Below are positions 14,897-22,628 of a stretch of 23,690 nucleotides of DNA, piece after piece. The number at the start of each line of letters is the position of its first letter. Positions within the stretch are counted from its first letter, which is position 1. Origin of the DNA: Endomicrobium sp. (lineage in GTDB: Bacteria; Elusimicrobiota; Endomicrobiia; Endomicrobiales; Endomicrobiaceae); NCBI GenBank assembly GCA_031262135.1, contig JAISIG010000008.1, positions 1 to 23,690 of the forward strand, read 5' to 3'. Under the pieces are notes generated by a model that was not told where the DNA came from, made no database searches, and was given only the letters and a program-made list of their open reading frames with translations. The position numbers and the translations under genes were made by a program.

Positions 14897-16280
14897 AAGT
14901 TGTATTTTGTATTGCTTCTACTAAATTATCACTAAGCTGCCATATATCTCCAGCTCCAATTGTTAAGATTATATCATTGTATCTAATGATAGATATTAAA
15001 TCTGTTATATTCGTAAATTTTTTAACATTATATTCATGTCTTTTTAGTTCATTTAATATTAATTCTGAAGTTACATCTAAAATTTTTGATTCTCCTGCAG
15101 AATAAATATCTAAAATAAATATTAGATCAGCATAAACAAAACTTCTACTAAATTCATATAGAAGATTTTTTGTCCTTGTATATCTATGTGGTTGAAATAA
15201 AACTATAAGTCTACTCTGAGGCCATAAATCTTTGATAGCTTTTATTGAAACAATAATTTCTGTTGGATGATGTCCATAATCATCTATTATAGTTACTCCT
15301 TTTGTTTTGCTTTTTATTTCTAATCGCCTTGATGTACCATTGAATTGTTTTATTGATTGAATTACTAATTCATTAGGAATCTTTAACCATGAACAAACTC
15401 CTATTACAGGAAGTGAGTTTAATACATTATGTATCCCTAATATAGGTATCCCATAATGTCCAATTATTTCACCCATATATTGAACATCAAAATATGTAAA
15501 ATGATTACTACGTTGTATATTTATAGCTTTAATATTAGGATTATTTTGCAATCCATACGTTATATATTTAACTTTAATCTTATTACTATTAATAAGATCT
15601 AATAAATGAGTATTATCTGAACATAAAAATGCTACACCATCTAATGGTATTTTATTAATATGGCTTAGAAATGCATTTTTTAGGTTATTAAGATTGTTAT
15701 CATAGTTTTCTAAATGATCATTATCGATATTGGTTACAACTGTAATAACTGGCTCAAAATTTAAAAATGACCCATCTGATTCATCAGATTCTATAACGAT
15801 ATATTTACTATGCCCAAGCTTTGCTCCAGAGTTTGTATTTTTGAATTTTCCTCCTATTATAAATGTAGGGTCTAGTTTTGCATGTTGCATAGCAAAAGCT
15901 ATCATAGCAGACACAGTAGTTTTACCGTGTGTTCCAGAGATTGTTATAAGTTCATTGCCTTTGGCAAGAGTAGATAACATTTTAGCACGAGTTATTACAT
16001 TAAGTTTTTTATCTATAGCGAATTGTAATTCTATATTATTAGTATGAATTGCTGATGATACAATAACTATATCTATAGTTTTTATATATCGTATATTGTT
16101 AACACTATGTCCAATGTAAATAACTGCTCCGATACTTGATAGATAGTCTGTAAGTTTAGTCTTACAAATATCCGAACCATAAACTTTACAACCTAAATTT
16201 AGTAAAATTTCTGCTATTCCTGCCATTCCTACTCCGCCAATTCCAATCAAGTAAAAAATCTTTTTATTAACATGTATCAT
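14886..16280 (-). CDS. murC: UDP-N-acetylmuramate--L-alanine ligase
   Basis: It adds L-alanine to UDP-MurNAc with ATP, beginning the stem peptide to which DAP is later attached. The 464-aa Mur ligase has the N-terminal Rossmann GIGGVGMAGIAEIL (13-26), the ATP P-loop SGTHGKTT (115-122), VIESDESDGSF, TNIDNDHLE, and the C-terminal DDYGHHPTEI and FQPHRYTRT motifs. The N-terminus is short compared with E. coli MurC but begins at the conserved core. No good SD precedes the ATG. It lies 12 bases after dapL and overlaps murB by 11 bases, physically joining DAP synthesis to its use in murein. Confidence 0.97.
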   Translation of the reverse strand: MIHVNKKIFYLIGIGGVGMAGIAEILLNLGCKVYGSDICKTKLTDYLSSIGAVIYIGHSVNNIRYIKTIDIVIVSSAIHTNNIELQFAIDKKLNVITRAKMLSTLAKGNELITISGTHGKTTVSAMIAFAMQHAKLDPTFIIGGKFKNTNSGAKLGHSKYIVIESDESDGSFLNFEPVITVVTNIDNDHLENYDNNLNNLKNAFLSHINKIPLDGVAFLCSDNTHLLDLINSNKIKVKYITYGLQNNPNIKAINIQRSNHFTYFDVQYMGEIIGHYGIPILGIHNVLNSLPVIGVCSWLKIPNELVIQSIKQFNGTSRRLEIKSKTKGVTIIDDYGHHPTEIIVSIKAIKDLWPQSRLIVLFQPHRYTRTKNLLYEFSRSFVYADLIFILDIYSAGESKILDVTSELILNELKRHEYNVKKFTNITDLISIIRYNDIILTIGAGDIWQLSDNLVEAIQNTTYVK

Positions 16281-16292
16281 TCTGCAGAGGTT

Positions 16293-17459
16293 TTACCATT
16301 GTATTTTATTTATACGAAATAAAGCTTCTTGTATCTTAGAGCTATTCACAGTCAGTGCGAATCTAACATATCCTTCTCCACTGTTACCCATGCCATTTCC
16401 AGGGGTACATATAATACCAGCTTCATCTAGTAGTTTTATGACTGTATCGGATGATGTATATCCAGTAGGCACTTTTGCCCATACGTAAAATGTAGCTTTA
16501 GGTAATTTAACTTTCCAATTCATTTTTTGTAAACCATTAACTAAAAGATCTCTACGCTCTTTATATATTTTTCTTAAATCATACACAGCTTGTTGTGATG
16601 ATGATAGAGCTACTACTCCAGCTTCTTGAATTGCTTGAAATACCCCAGAATCATAATTATCTTTAACTTTAGCTATTCCAGCAATAATATCTTTATTGCC
16701 ACAAACCCATCCTATTCTCCATCCTGTCATATTATAAGTTTTGGACAATGAGTGAAATTCAACTCCAACATCTTTAGCTCCTGGTAATTCAAGAAAACTA
16801 CATGGTTTATCTTGTTCATCATAATATATCTCTGAATATGCAGCATCAGCAGCTACAATAATATTATTTTTTTTTGCTAAATTAATTAATTCTAAATAGA
16901 ACTCTTTATTAGCAATTGCACATGTAGGATTATTAGGATAATTAATAAAAATGATCTTAGCTTGAGTTAATACAGAAGATGGGATTTTGCTAAAATCAGG
17001 TAAAAAATTATTTTTTTCTAATAACGGCATGAAGTATGGGATTCCGTCTGTTAATATTGTAGCTGTACTATATACAGGATACCCAGGTTCAGGAACTAAG
17101 ACTACATCACCTTTATTGATAAACCCTAAATGCATATGTCCTATTCCTTCTTTTGATCCTATAAGAGCACAAATTTCGTTTAGTTCAAGAGATACATCAA
17201 ATCGTTTCTGAAACCAATCTGCAATGGCCTCCCTGTATTTTATTAATCCAAACCCAAAAGGGTATTTATGATTCTCTGGATTAGATACAGCTTCCTGCAT
17301 GCACTGTACTATATGTGCTGGAGTAGGTAAATCAGGATCACCCACCCCTAGCGATATAATATCAACACCTTTATTAAGTGCTTCTTTTTTTCTTTTATCT
17401 ATTTCAATAAATAGATATGGTGGAAGTTTCATCAATTTATCACTATAATGTATTTTCAC
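16293..17459 (-). CDS. dapL: LL-diaminopimelate aminotransferase
   Basis: This PLP enzyme converts tetrahydrodipicolinate directly to LL-DAP with glutamate as amino donor, bypassing the succinylase and acetylase steps (DapD/C/E). The 388-aa class I aminotransferase has LGVGDPDLPTP (37-47), YPFGFGLIKYREAIA (66-80), NYPNNPT (173-179, with Asn177), and the PLP lysine in HSLSKTYNMTGWRIGW (Lys240). The length and GDPDLPTP form resemble bacterial DapL of the second subgroup. The neighbours dapB, dapA, dapF and lysA, with no dapD/C/E, support DapL rather than another aminotransferase. The start is GTG at 17457-17459, with AGGAG 10 bases upstream. The gap to dapB is 29 bases. Confidence 0.92.
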   Translation of the reverse strand: MKIHYSDKLMKLPPYLFIEIDKRKKEALNKGVDIISLGVGDPDLPTPAHIVQCMQEAVSNPENHKYPFGFGLIKYREAIADWFQKRFDVSLELNEICALIGSKEGIGHMHLGFINKGDVVLVPEPGYPVYSTATILTDGIPYFMPLLEKNNFLPDFSKIPSSVLTQAKIIFINYPNNPTCAIANKEFYLELINLAKKNNIIVAADAAYSEIYYDEQDKPCSFLELPGAKDVGVEFHSLSKTYNMTGWRIGWVCGNKDIIAGIAKVKDNYDSGVFQAIQEAGVVALSSSQQAVYDLRKIYKERRDLLVNGLQKMNWKVKLPKATFYVWAKVPTGYTSSDTVIKLLDEAGIICTPGNGMGNSGEGYVRFALTVNSSKIQEALFRINKIQW

Positions 17460-17488
17460 TTTTTTGTTTCTCCTGTATAAAGGAATTC

Positions 17489-18280
17489 TTAATATAAATT
17501 ATTGATACATAATACATCTTCCATACTATACAATCCTGGGGATTGTATATGTTCAAGCCATTTTGCTGCTTTTAATGCTCCAATTGCAAAAGGATGGCGT
17601 GAATGTGCTCTATGTGTCAACTCTACCCTTTCTCCTATTCCTGTAAAATATATTGTGTGGTCTCCAACGATATCCCCAGCTCGAATTGAGGAAATTCCTA
17701 TTTCATTTTTTTTTCTTGTTAAATTGATTCCATGTCTTCCATAGACAGCAACATTAGCAAGGGATTCTCCTAAGGAAGAAGAAATTATTTCAGCAATTTT
17801 ATTAGCTGTACCTGATGGAGCATCTTTTTTTCTATTATGATGTAATTCTAATATTTCAATATTATACTCTAATAGTTTTTTTGTCATAACTTCTACTAAT
17901 TTAAATACCATATTCATTCCTATAGACATATTAGGAGATAAAACAATAGGAATAAAATTTGATAATTTGCTAATATCATTTTTTTCATTTTCATTGAAAC
18001 CTGTTGTTCCAATAACCATTGGAGTATTACATTTTTTCGCAACGCGAATATTCTTTAATGTGCATTGAGGACTTGTAAAATCTATAATAATGCTCTTTGT
18101 TTTACATATAATTGAATATAACTTGTCAATAGAAAGAATTTCATTATTCTGATTAGTATTTATTCCAACTTTATCCTCACGATCTAAAGCTCCAATAACA
18201 TTTATTGTTTGATCTAGCTTAGCTAAATTTAAGATCTCTTGCCCCATCTTCCCTGCAGCTCCACAAATTACTATGTTCAT
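17489..18280 (-). CDS. dapB: 4-hydroxy-tetrahydrodipicolinate reductase
   Basis: It reduces the DapA product to tetrahydrodipicolinate with NAD(P)H. The 263-aa protein has the dinucleotide loop CGAAGKMG (6-13), IDFTSP (66-71), GTTGF (91-95), SPNMSIGMN (115-123), and the catalytic signature ELHHNRKKDAPSGTA (145-159, with the His147/148 pair and the substrate-binding lysines). The C-terminal IRAGDIVGDH and HRAHSRHPFAIGA motifs are intact. AGAGGAAATA lies directly before the ATG at 18278-18280. It is spaced 17 bases from dapA and 29 from dapL. A 10-bp perfect hairpin lies in its last codons. Confidence 0.97.
   Translation of the reverse strand: MNIVICGAAGKMGQEILNLAKLDQTINVIGALDREDKVGINTNQNNEILSIDKLYSIICKTKSIIIDFTSPQCTLKNIRVAKKCNTPMVIGTTGFNENEKNDISKLSNFIPIVLSPNMSIGMNMVFKLVEVMTKKLLEYNIEILELHHNRKKDAPSGTANKIAEIISSSLGESLANVAVYGRHGINLTRKKNEIGISSIRAGDIVGDHTIYFTGIGERVELTHRAHSRHPFAIGALKAAKWLEHIQSPGLYSMEDVLCINNLY
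17527..17549. repeat. 10-bp perfect hairpin near the 3' end of dapB
   Basis: TATACAATCC and its exact reverse complement GGATTGTATA are separated by a three-base TGG loop, within the codons for IQSPGLYS of dapB. No T-run follows on the minus strand, so it is not an evident terminator. It could act as an mRNA processing or stability element between dapB and dapL; this is inference. Confidence 0.55.
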
Positions 18281-18297
18281 TATTTCCTCTTGATAAT

Positions 18298-19176
18298 TTA
18301 TTTTAAAATTCCATAACTATCTAAAGTTTGGATCAATTTTTTCTTATTGTCTTGTTCCATACTACACATGGGTAATCTCAAATATGATTCACATATATGA
18401 AGTAACCCAGCCGCAGTTTTCACTGGAATTGGATTAGTTTCTATAAACATTGCTTCCATTAAAGGTAATAATTTATAATGAAGTTTCATTGCATCTTTGA
18501 TGTTACCTTTGTTAAAATTGTGTACAAGGTTAACTATTTCAGTTGGAACAATATTTGACACTACTGATATCACTCCTACTCCTCCTATCGCTAATAAAGG
18601 TAATGTTAAGATATCATCTCCAGAAATTACTTCTAATTCCTGAATCAAAGATTTTATATTTCCCATCTGCTTTAATGACCCTGAGGCCTCTTTAACTCCT
18701 ATAACATTTTGACATGTTTTACAAATTTTTTGTATTGTAGCAGGTTCTATATTAATTGAAGTGCGTCCTGCAATGTTATATAAAACAATAGGAAATTTTA
18801 CTGAATTAGCAATCTTCTTGAAATGTAAATATAGTCCAGTTTGAGTAGGTTTATTATAATATGGAGCAACAACTAAGGCTCCATCACATCCTGCTTCCTC
18901 TGCAAATTGTGTCAATTGTATTGTATGTTCAGTACAATTAGACCCTGTACCAGCCAAAATTTTAATTTTTCTTTGGATTTTCTTAACACAAAAGTTTATT
19001 ATACTTTTGTATTCTTCTATTGTTAACGTAACTGATTCTCCTGTAGTTCCACATGGTACAATTCCATCTACCCCGCTCATTAATTGAAGCTCTAAGAGTT
19101 TATCTAATGCATGAAAATCTATTTCATTCTTATTATTAAACGGTGTTAGTAAAGCAGTATATACTCCACTAAACAT
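18298..19176 (-). CDS. dapA: 4-hydroxy-tetrahydrodipicolinate synthase
   Basis: It condenses pyruvate with aspartate semialdehyde, the first committed step of DAP/lysine synthesis. The 292-aa TIM-barrel protein carries GTTGES (43-48), the tyrosine of the proton relay in YNIAGRTS (Tyr133, with Arg138 binding the substrate carboxylate), and the Schiff-base lysine in GVKEAS (Lys162). The C-terminal helical domain, with NPIPVK, is complete. GGAGG sits about 7 bases before the ATG at 19174-19176. It is spaced 28 bases from dapF. Feedback residues for lysine cannot be judged by eye. Confidence 0.97.
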   Translation of the reverse strand: MFSGVYTALLTPFNNKNEIDFHALDKLLELQLMSGVDGIVPCGTTGESVTLTIEEYKSIINFCVKKIQRKIKILAGTGSNCTEHTIQLTQFAEEAGCDGALVVAPYYNKPTQTGLYLHFKKIANSVKFPIVLYNIAGRTSINIEPATIQKICKTCQNVIGVKEASGSLKQMGNIKSLIQELEVISGDDILTLPLLAIGGVGVISVVSNIVPTEIVNLVHNFNKGNIKDAMKLHYKLLPLMEAMFIETNPIPVKTAAGLLHICESYLRLPMCSMEQDNKKKLIQTLDSYGILK

Positions 19177-19204
19177 AAGAATACCTCCATAAAATGATTT
19201 ATTA

Positions 19205-20029
19205 TTAATTTAATATTGTAGTTGTTCCTTTAAAAGTTATTAATGCAGGGCCTTCCAAGATAACATTGGTTGGTTTTTCTTTTAAAAAATTACAAGAAAC
19301 TATTAATCTATCCCCACCTTGTGATGTAACATTGACAGGAGATTTGGTAAACCCTCTCATAACTGTCATAATCCCTGAGGCAGTAATTCCAGTTCCACAT
19401 GCCAGTGTTTCGTCCTCAACACCTCTTTCATAAGTACGCACAAAAATTGAATTCGTATTAATGATTTCAACAAAATTAACATTTGTGCCGCCTATTGGCT
19501 TAAACTTATCATGATATCTTATAAGTTTTCCATATTTCTTAACATTTATATCTTGGATCTTTTCAATAAAGATGATTACATGTGGTACACCAGTATTAAT
19601 ATAGTCTACACTTAATAATTTATCTTCTATTGTTAATTCTATATTAGTTTTGATATCACATGGATCATATATGCTGATTTTTACTTGATTGTTCAATAAA
19701 ATTTCTGCTTGGATTAAGCCAGCATCAGTTTCAAATGTAATGCATTTATTACATGAAATACGTTCAGTATATGCAAAATATGCAATAGCACGAGCTCCAT
19801 TTCCACACATAGCAGCATATGACCCATCAGAATTAAAATACTTCATTTTAAATTCTGCCACATTGCTTTTCTCTAATAATATTAGCCCATCAGCTCCTAT
19901 ACAGTACTTTCTATTACACAATTTTTTTGCAATACTGTTGTATTCTGTTGATGATATCATTTTAGATCTATTATCTATCAGAATAAAATCATTTCCAGCA
20001 GCTGTTATCTTTATAAATTTAATATTCAT
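19205..20029 (-). CDS. dapF: Diaminopimelate epimerase
   Basis: It interconverts LL-DAP and meso-DAP without a cofactor. The DapL route yields LL-DAP, so this enzyme is required for both murein and lysine. From ATG at 20027-20029 the protein is 274 aa. It has GNDFILID near residue 12, the first catalytic cysteine in AAMCGNGARA (about Cys75) and the second in LACGTGITASG (about Cys211), so both acid/base thiols are present. An in-frame TTG two codons upstream would give 276 aa. The ATG is preferred because AGGAA lies about 10 bases before it but only 4 before the TTG. The gap to lysA is 48 bases. Confidence 0.96.
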   Translation of the reverse strand: MNIKFIKITAAGNDFILIDNRSKMISSTEYNSIAKKLCNRKYCIGADGLILLEKSNVAEFKMKYFNSDGSYAAMCGNGARAIAYFAYTERISCNKCITFETDAGLIQAEILLNNQVKISIYDPCDIKTNIELTIEDKLLSVDYINTGVPHVIIFIEKIQDINVKKYGKLIRYHDKFKPIGGTNVNFVEIINTNSIFVRTYERGVEDETLACGTGITASGIMTVMRGFTKSPVNVTSQGGDRLIVSCNFLKEKPTNVILEGPALITFKGTTTILN

Positions 20030-20077
20030 GTTCAAAATTTCCTATAATATTGTAAAAAAAAATTTGTCAATATTGAA

Positions 20078-21319
20078 TTAAAGTTCATTTAGTAGTAAGT
20101 CATTATAATTAGCTCTTTTACGTATTAATATGGCTTTTTCTCCATCAATTAAAACTTCAGCAATTTTTGGCCTTGAATTATATTCTGAAGACATAGATGC
20201 TCCATAAGCACCTGTATCTTTAATAAGTAAAATTTCTCCTTGTTGAACAATAGGGAAATTAAGGTTTCTTGCCAAAAAATCTCCACTTTCACATATAGGA
20301 CCAACAATATCTGTTAAAACATTATTTGTGATACAAGTTTTAGTTATTGGAATCACATCATGATGTGCACCATATAATGTTGGTCTTATCAAATCATTCA
20401 TGCCAGCATCAGTAATAAGGAAATGTTTATTCCCAGAGATTTTTCTATATATTACTTTTATTAATAAGCCACCAGCATCAGCAAGTATTGATCTACCAGG
20501 CTCAAAAATAAATTTATTATTTTCCCCAAATATCTCAAACATTACTGACATTAATTGATACTTTGATATTATATTTTTATCGTTTTTACTGTATTGAATC
20601 CCTAAGCCTCCTCCACAGTTAATATATTGAATGTGTATATTATGTTTTTTTAGATTATCAATAATAAGTTTAATTTTTTTTCCTGCTAATTTAAATGGTT
20701 CGATATCTAATATTTGTGATCCAATATGAAAATGAATACCATATAAAATAATATTTTTTTTCTTGCTAGCATTTAAATATGTTTTAATAGCATTTTCATA
20801 TGGAATGCCAAATTTGGTTTCTTTGCTACCAGTAACAATATAAGAATGAGTATCTGGATTGACATCTGGATTAATTCTAAAAGCAATTCTGGCTTTTGTT
20901 CTACATTTGTTAGCTATTTGATCTATAGCATTTAATTCCTCTTCAGATTCTACATTAAACATTAAAATATTATTTTTTAATGCATATTCAATTTCCTCAT
21001 TTGTCTTTCCTACTCCTGCATAGACTATTTTTAATGGGTTAAAGCCAGCTTGAAGACATCTATATATTTCTCCACCAGATGTAGTATCTGCTCCAGCTCC
21101 AAGGCTTGCTAATAATGTTAAAATTGTTTTGTTAGAGTTGGCTTTGCAAGCAAAACATATCATACTATCATTTTTTTCTGTTAAACATTTATTATATTCT
21201 TCAAAGTTTTTAATGATTTTATTTTTAGAATATACATATGTACTTGTTTTATATTTATTTACAAGATCCAATAACCGTACTTGTTCGATAAAAAGATCAT
21301 TATTATTAAACTTAAACAT
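20078..21319 (-). CDS. lysA: Diaminopimelate decarboxylase
   Basis: It decarboxylates meso-DAP to L-lysine using PLP. The 413-aa fold-type III protein has an alanine-racemase-like barrel with the PLP lysine in FACKAN (Lys59). HFHIGSQI (about 196-203) and GGGLGIQY (about 237-244) follow, then EPGRSI and the C-terminal CESGDFLARN motif, whose cysteine closes the partner active site. GAGGAG lies 5 bases before the ATG at 21317-21319. It is flanked by dapF and by the carboxynorspermidine dehydrogenase-like gene (12-base gap). NspC, two genes upstream, belongs to the same fold family but is clearly distinct. Confidence 0.97.
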   Translation of the reverse strand: MFKFNNNDLFIEQVRLLDLVNKYKTSTYVYSKNKIIKNFEEYNKCLTEKNDSMICFACKANSNKTILTLLASLGAGADTTSGGEIYRCLQAGFNPLKIVYAGVGKTNEEIEYALKNNILMFNVESEEELNAIDQIANKCRTKARIAFRINPDVNPDTHSYIVTGSKETKFGIPYENAIKTYLNASKKKNIILYGIHFHIGSQILDIEPFKLAGKKIKLIIDNLKKHNIHIQYINCGGGLGIQYSKNDKNIISKYQLMSVMFEIFGENNKFIFEPGRSILADAGGLLIKVIYRKISGNKHFLITDAGMNDLIRPTLYGAHHDVIPITKTCITNNVLTDIVGPICESGDFLARNLNFPIVQQGEILLIKDTGAYGASMSSEYNSRPKIAEVLIDGEKAILIRKRANYNDLLLNEL

Positions 21320-21331
21320 TTATGCTCCTCA

Positions 21332-22567
21332 TTATATTAAAGATAGTTTATTGATTTCAATTATTTCAGTAGTTAAATTCATTGTTTTAAGTAGTGTAAT
21401 ATAAGGATCTGGATTTAGTTCTTCTATATTTACCATCTTTTTTACATCCCATATTCCATTATTAATAAGAATAGCCGCACTAACAGCTGGAACTCCAGCA
21501 GTATAGCTAATAGCTTGAGATTCAATCTCCTTGTAACAAGATTGATGATCACAAATATTGTATATAAAAATTTCTTTTTTTTGTTTATCCCATGTACCAT
21601 TTATCAAAACACCTATACATGTTTTACCTGTATAATTAGGAGCAAGTTCTTTTGGATTAGGTAAGCATGCTTTAAGAACTTTTAATGGAACAACTTCTAG
21701 TCCTTCAGATGTCCTAACGGGTTTTTCTGATAAAAGTCCTATATTGCTTAGTACGTTAAAACAATTTAAATAATGTTCACTAAACCCCATCCAAAATCTT
21801 ATTGATGTAGCATTAATATTTTTATATAAAGAGTGAATTTCATCATGTCCTGTTAAATATATAGTTTGTTCTCCTATTACAGGAAAATTATATGTTTTTT
21901 TTTCAGAGTGTATGGGTTTGCATTCCCACTGTTTATTTATCCATACCCAGACTTTTACAAATTCTCTGAAGTTTATTTCAGGGTCAAAATTTGTAGCAAA
22001 ATATTTATTATGGATTCCAGCATTTACATCCATTATGTCTACTGTATCTATATAATCAAAATAATGCTTTCTAGCATAGGCAACATAAGCATTAACTACT
22101 CCAGGGTCAAATCCTGCTCCTAAAATAGCTGTAATACCATTTTGTAAACAAGCAGTTTTATGTTTCCACTCATAATTAGCATACCATGGAGGATCTTCAC
22201 ATACTTTGCTTGGATCTTCATGAATTGCAGTATCTATATAAGCTGATCCATTATTAATACAAGATTGTAAAATTCTCATATTACAAAATGGAGAAGCTAA
22301 ATTCAGTGTTATAGAAATTTTAAACTTCTTTAAAATTTTATCTAAATCTTGATTATTAAAAACATCTAAATGAATCATACGTATTTTATTTAAAATGTTT
22401 TTATAATTATTTTTACGTTCTATACTATCTAATATTTTTTTACAGCTGTCAATTGAACGTGATGCTAGATATATATTTCCAAATAAGTCATTATGTTGTG
22501 CAAGTTTATGAGATGCAGCGTGAGCTACTCCTCCTGCTCCAATAATGAGCACATTCTTTTTTGTCAA
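21332..22567 (-). CDS. Carboxynorspermidine/carboxyspermidine dehydrogenase (saccharopine dehydrogenase family)
   Basis: This enzyme is expected to condense aspartate semialdehyde with putrescine or 1,3-diaminopropane and reduce the Schiff base with NADPH, giving carboxyspermidine or carboxynorspermidine. The 411-aa protein has an N-terminal Rossmann loop VLIIGAGGVAHAASHKLA (6-23). A Lys9/saccharopine dehydrogenase-type core with ILGAGFDPGVVNAYVAYA (about 152-169) and a C-terminal catalytic domain follow. The start is TTG at 22565-22567, supported by a full AGGAGG SD 8 bases upstream. The upstream neighbour is the matching decarboxylase nspC, the usual pairing, which favours polyamine rather than lysine degradation. 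A true saccharopine dehydrogenase is the main alternative. Confidence 0.88.
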   Translation of the reverse strand: MTKKNVLIIGAGGVAHAASHKLAQHNDLFGNIYLASRSIDSCKKILDSIERKNNYKNILNKIRMIHLDVFNNQDLDKILKKFKISITLNLASPFCNMRILQSCINNGSAYIDTAIHEDPSKVCEDPPWYANYEWKHKTACLQNGITAILGAGFDPGVVNAYVAYARKHYFDYIDTVDIMDVNAGIHNKYFATNFDPEINFREFVKVWVWINKQWECKPIHSEKKTYNFPVIGEQTIYLTGHDEIHSLYKNINATSIRFWMGFSEHYLNCFNVLSNIGLLSEKPVRTSEGLEVVPLKVLKACLPNPKELAPNYTGKTCIGVLINGTWDKQKKEIFIYNICDHQSCYKEIESQAISYTAGVPAVSAAILINNGIWDVKKMVNIEELNPDPYITLLKTMNLTTEIIEINKLSLI

Positions 22568-22588
22568 AGTTTTTTCCTCCTATATGTT

Positions 22589-22611
22589 ATGTTAAACAGT
22601 GGTTTTAACAT
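22589..22611. repeat. 8-bp stem-loop in the nspC/dehydrogenase gap
   Basis: ATGTTAAA and TTTAACAT are separated by a seven-base loop, in the 61-base gap between nspC and the next gene. On the minus strand the stem ends 8 bases before the AGGAGG SD of the dehydrogenase (22575-22580). No U-run follows, so it is not a typical terminator. It could influence initiation at the TTG start or mark an mRNA processing site. Confidence 0.45.
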
Positions 22612-22628
22612 TGTTTGTTATTATATAG

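Noticed and set aside
20030..20035. TTG start for dapF two codons upstream of the ATG
   Set aside because: The AGGAA ribosome site is about 10 bases from the ATG and only about 4 from the TTG.
20041..20070. TTGACA with TATTAT or TATAGG as a promoter for dapF
   Set aside because: The -35 is perfect, but spacing is 15 or 18 and the -10 overlaps the dapF ribosome-binding sequence, so a transcript from here would lack it.
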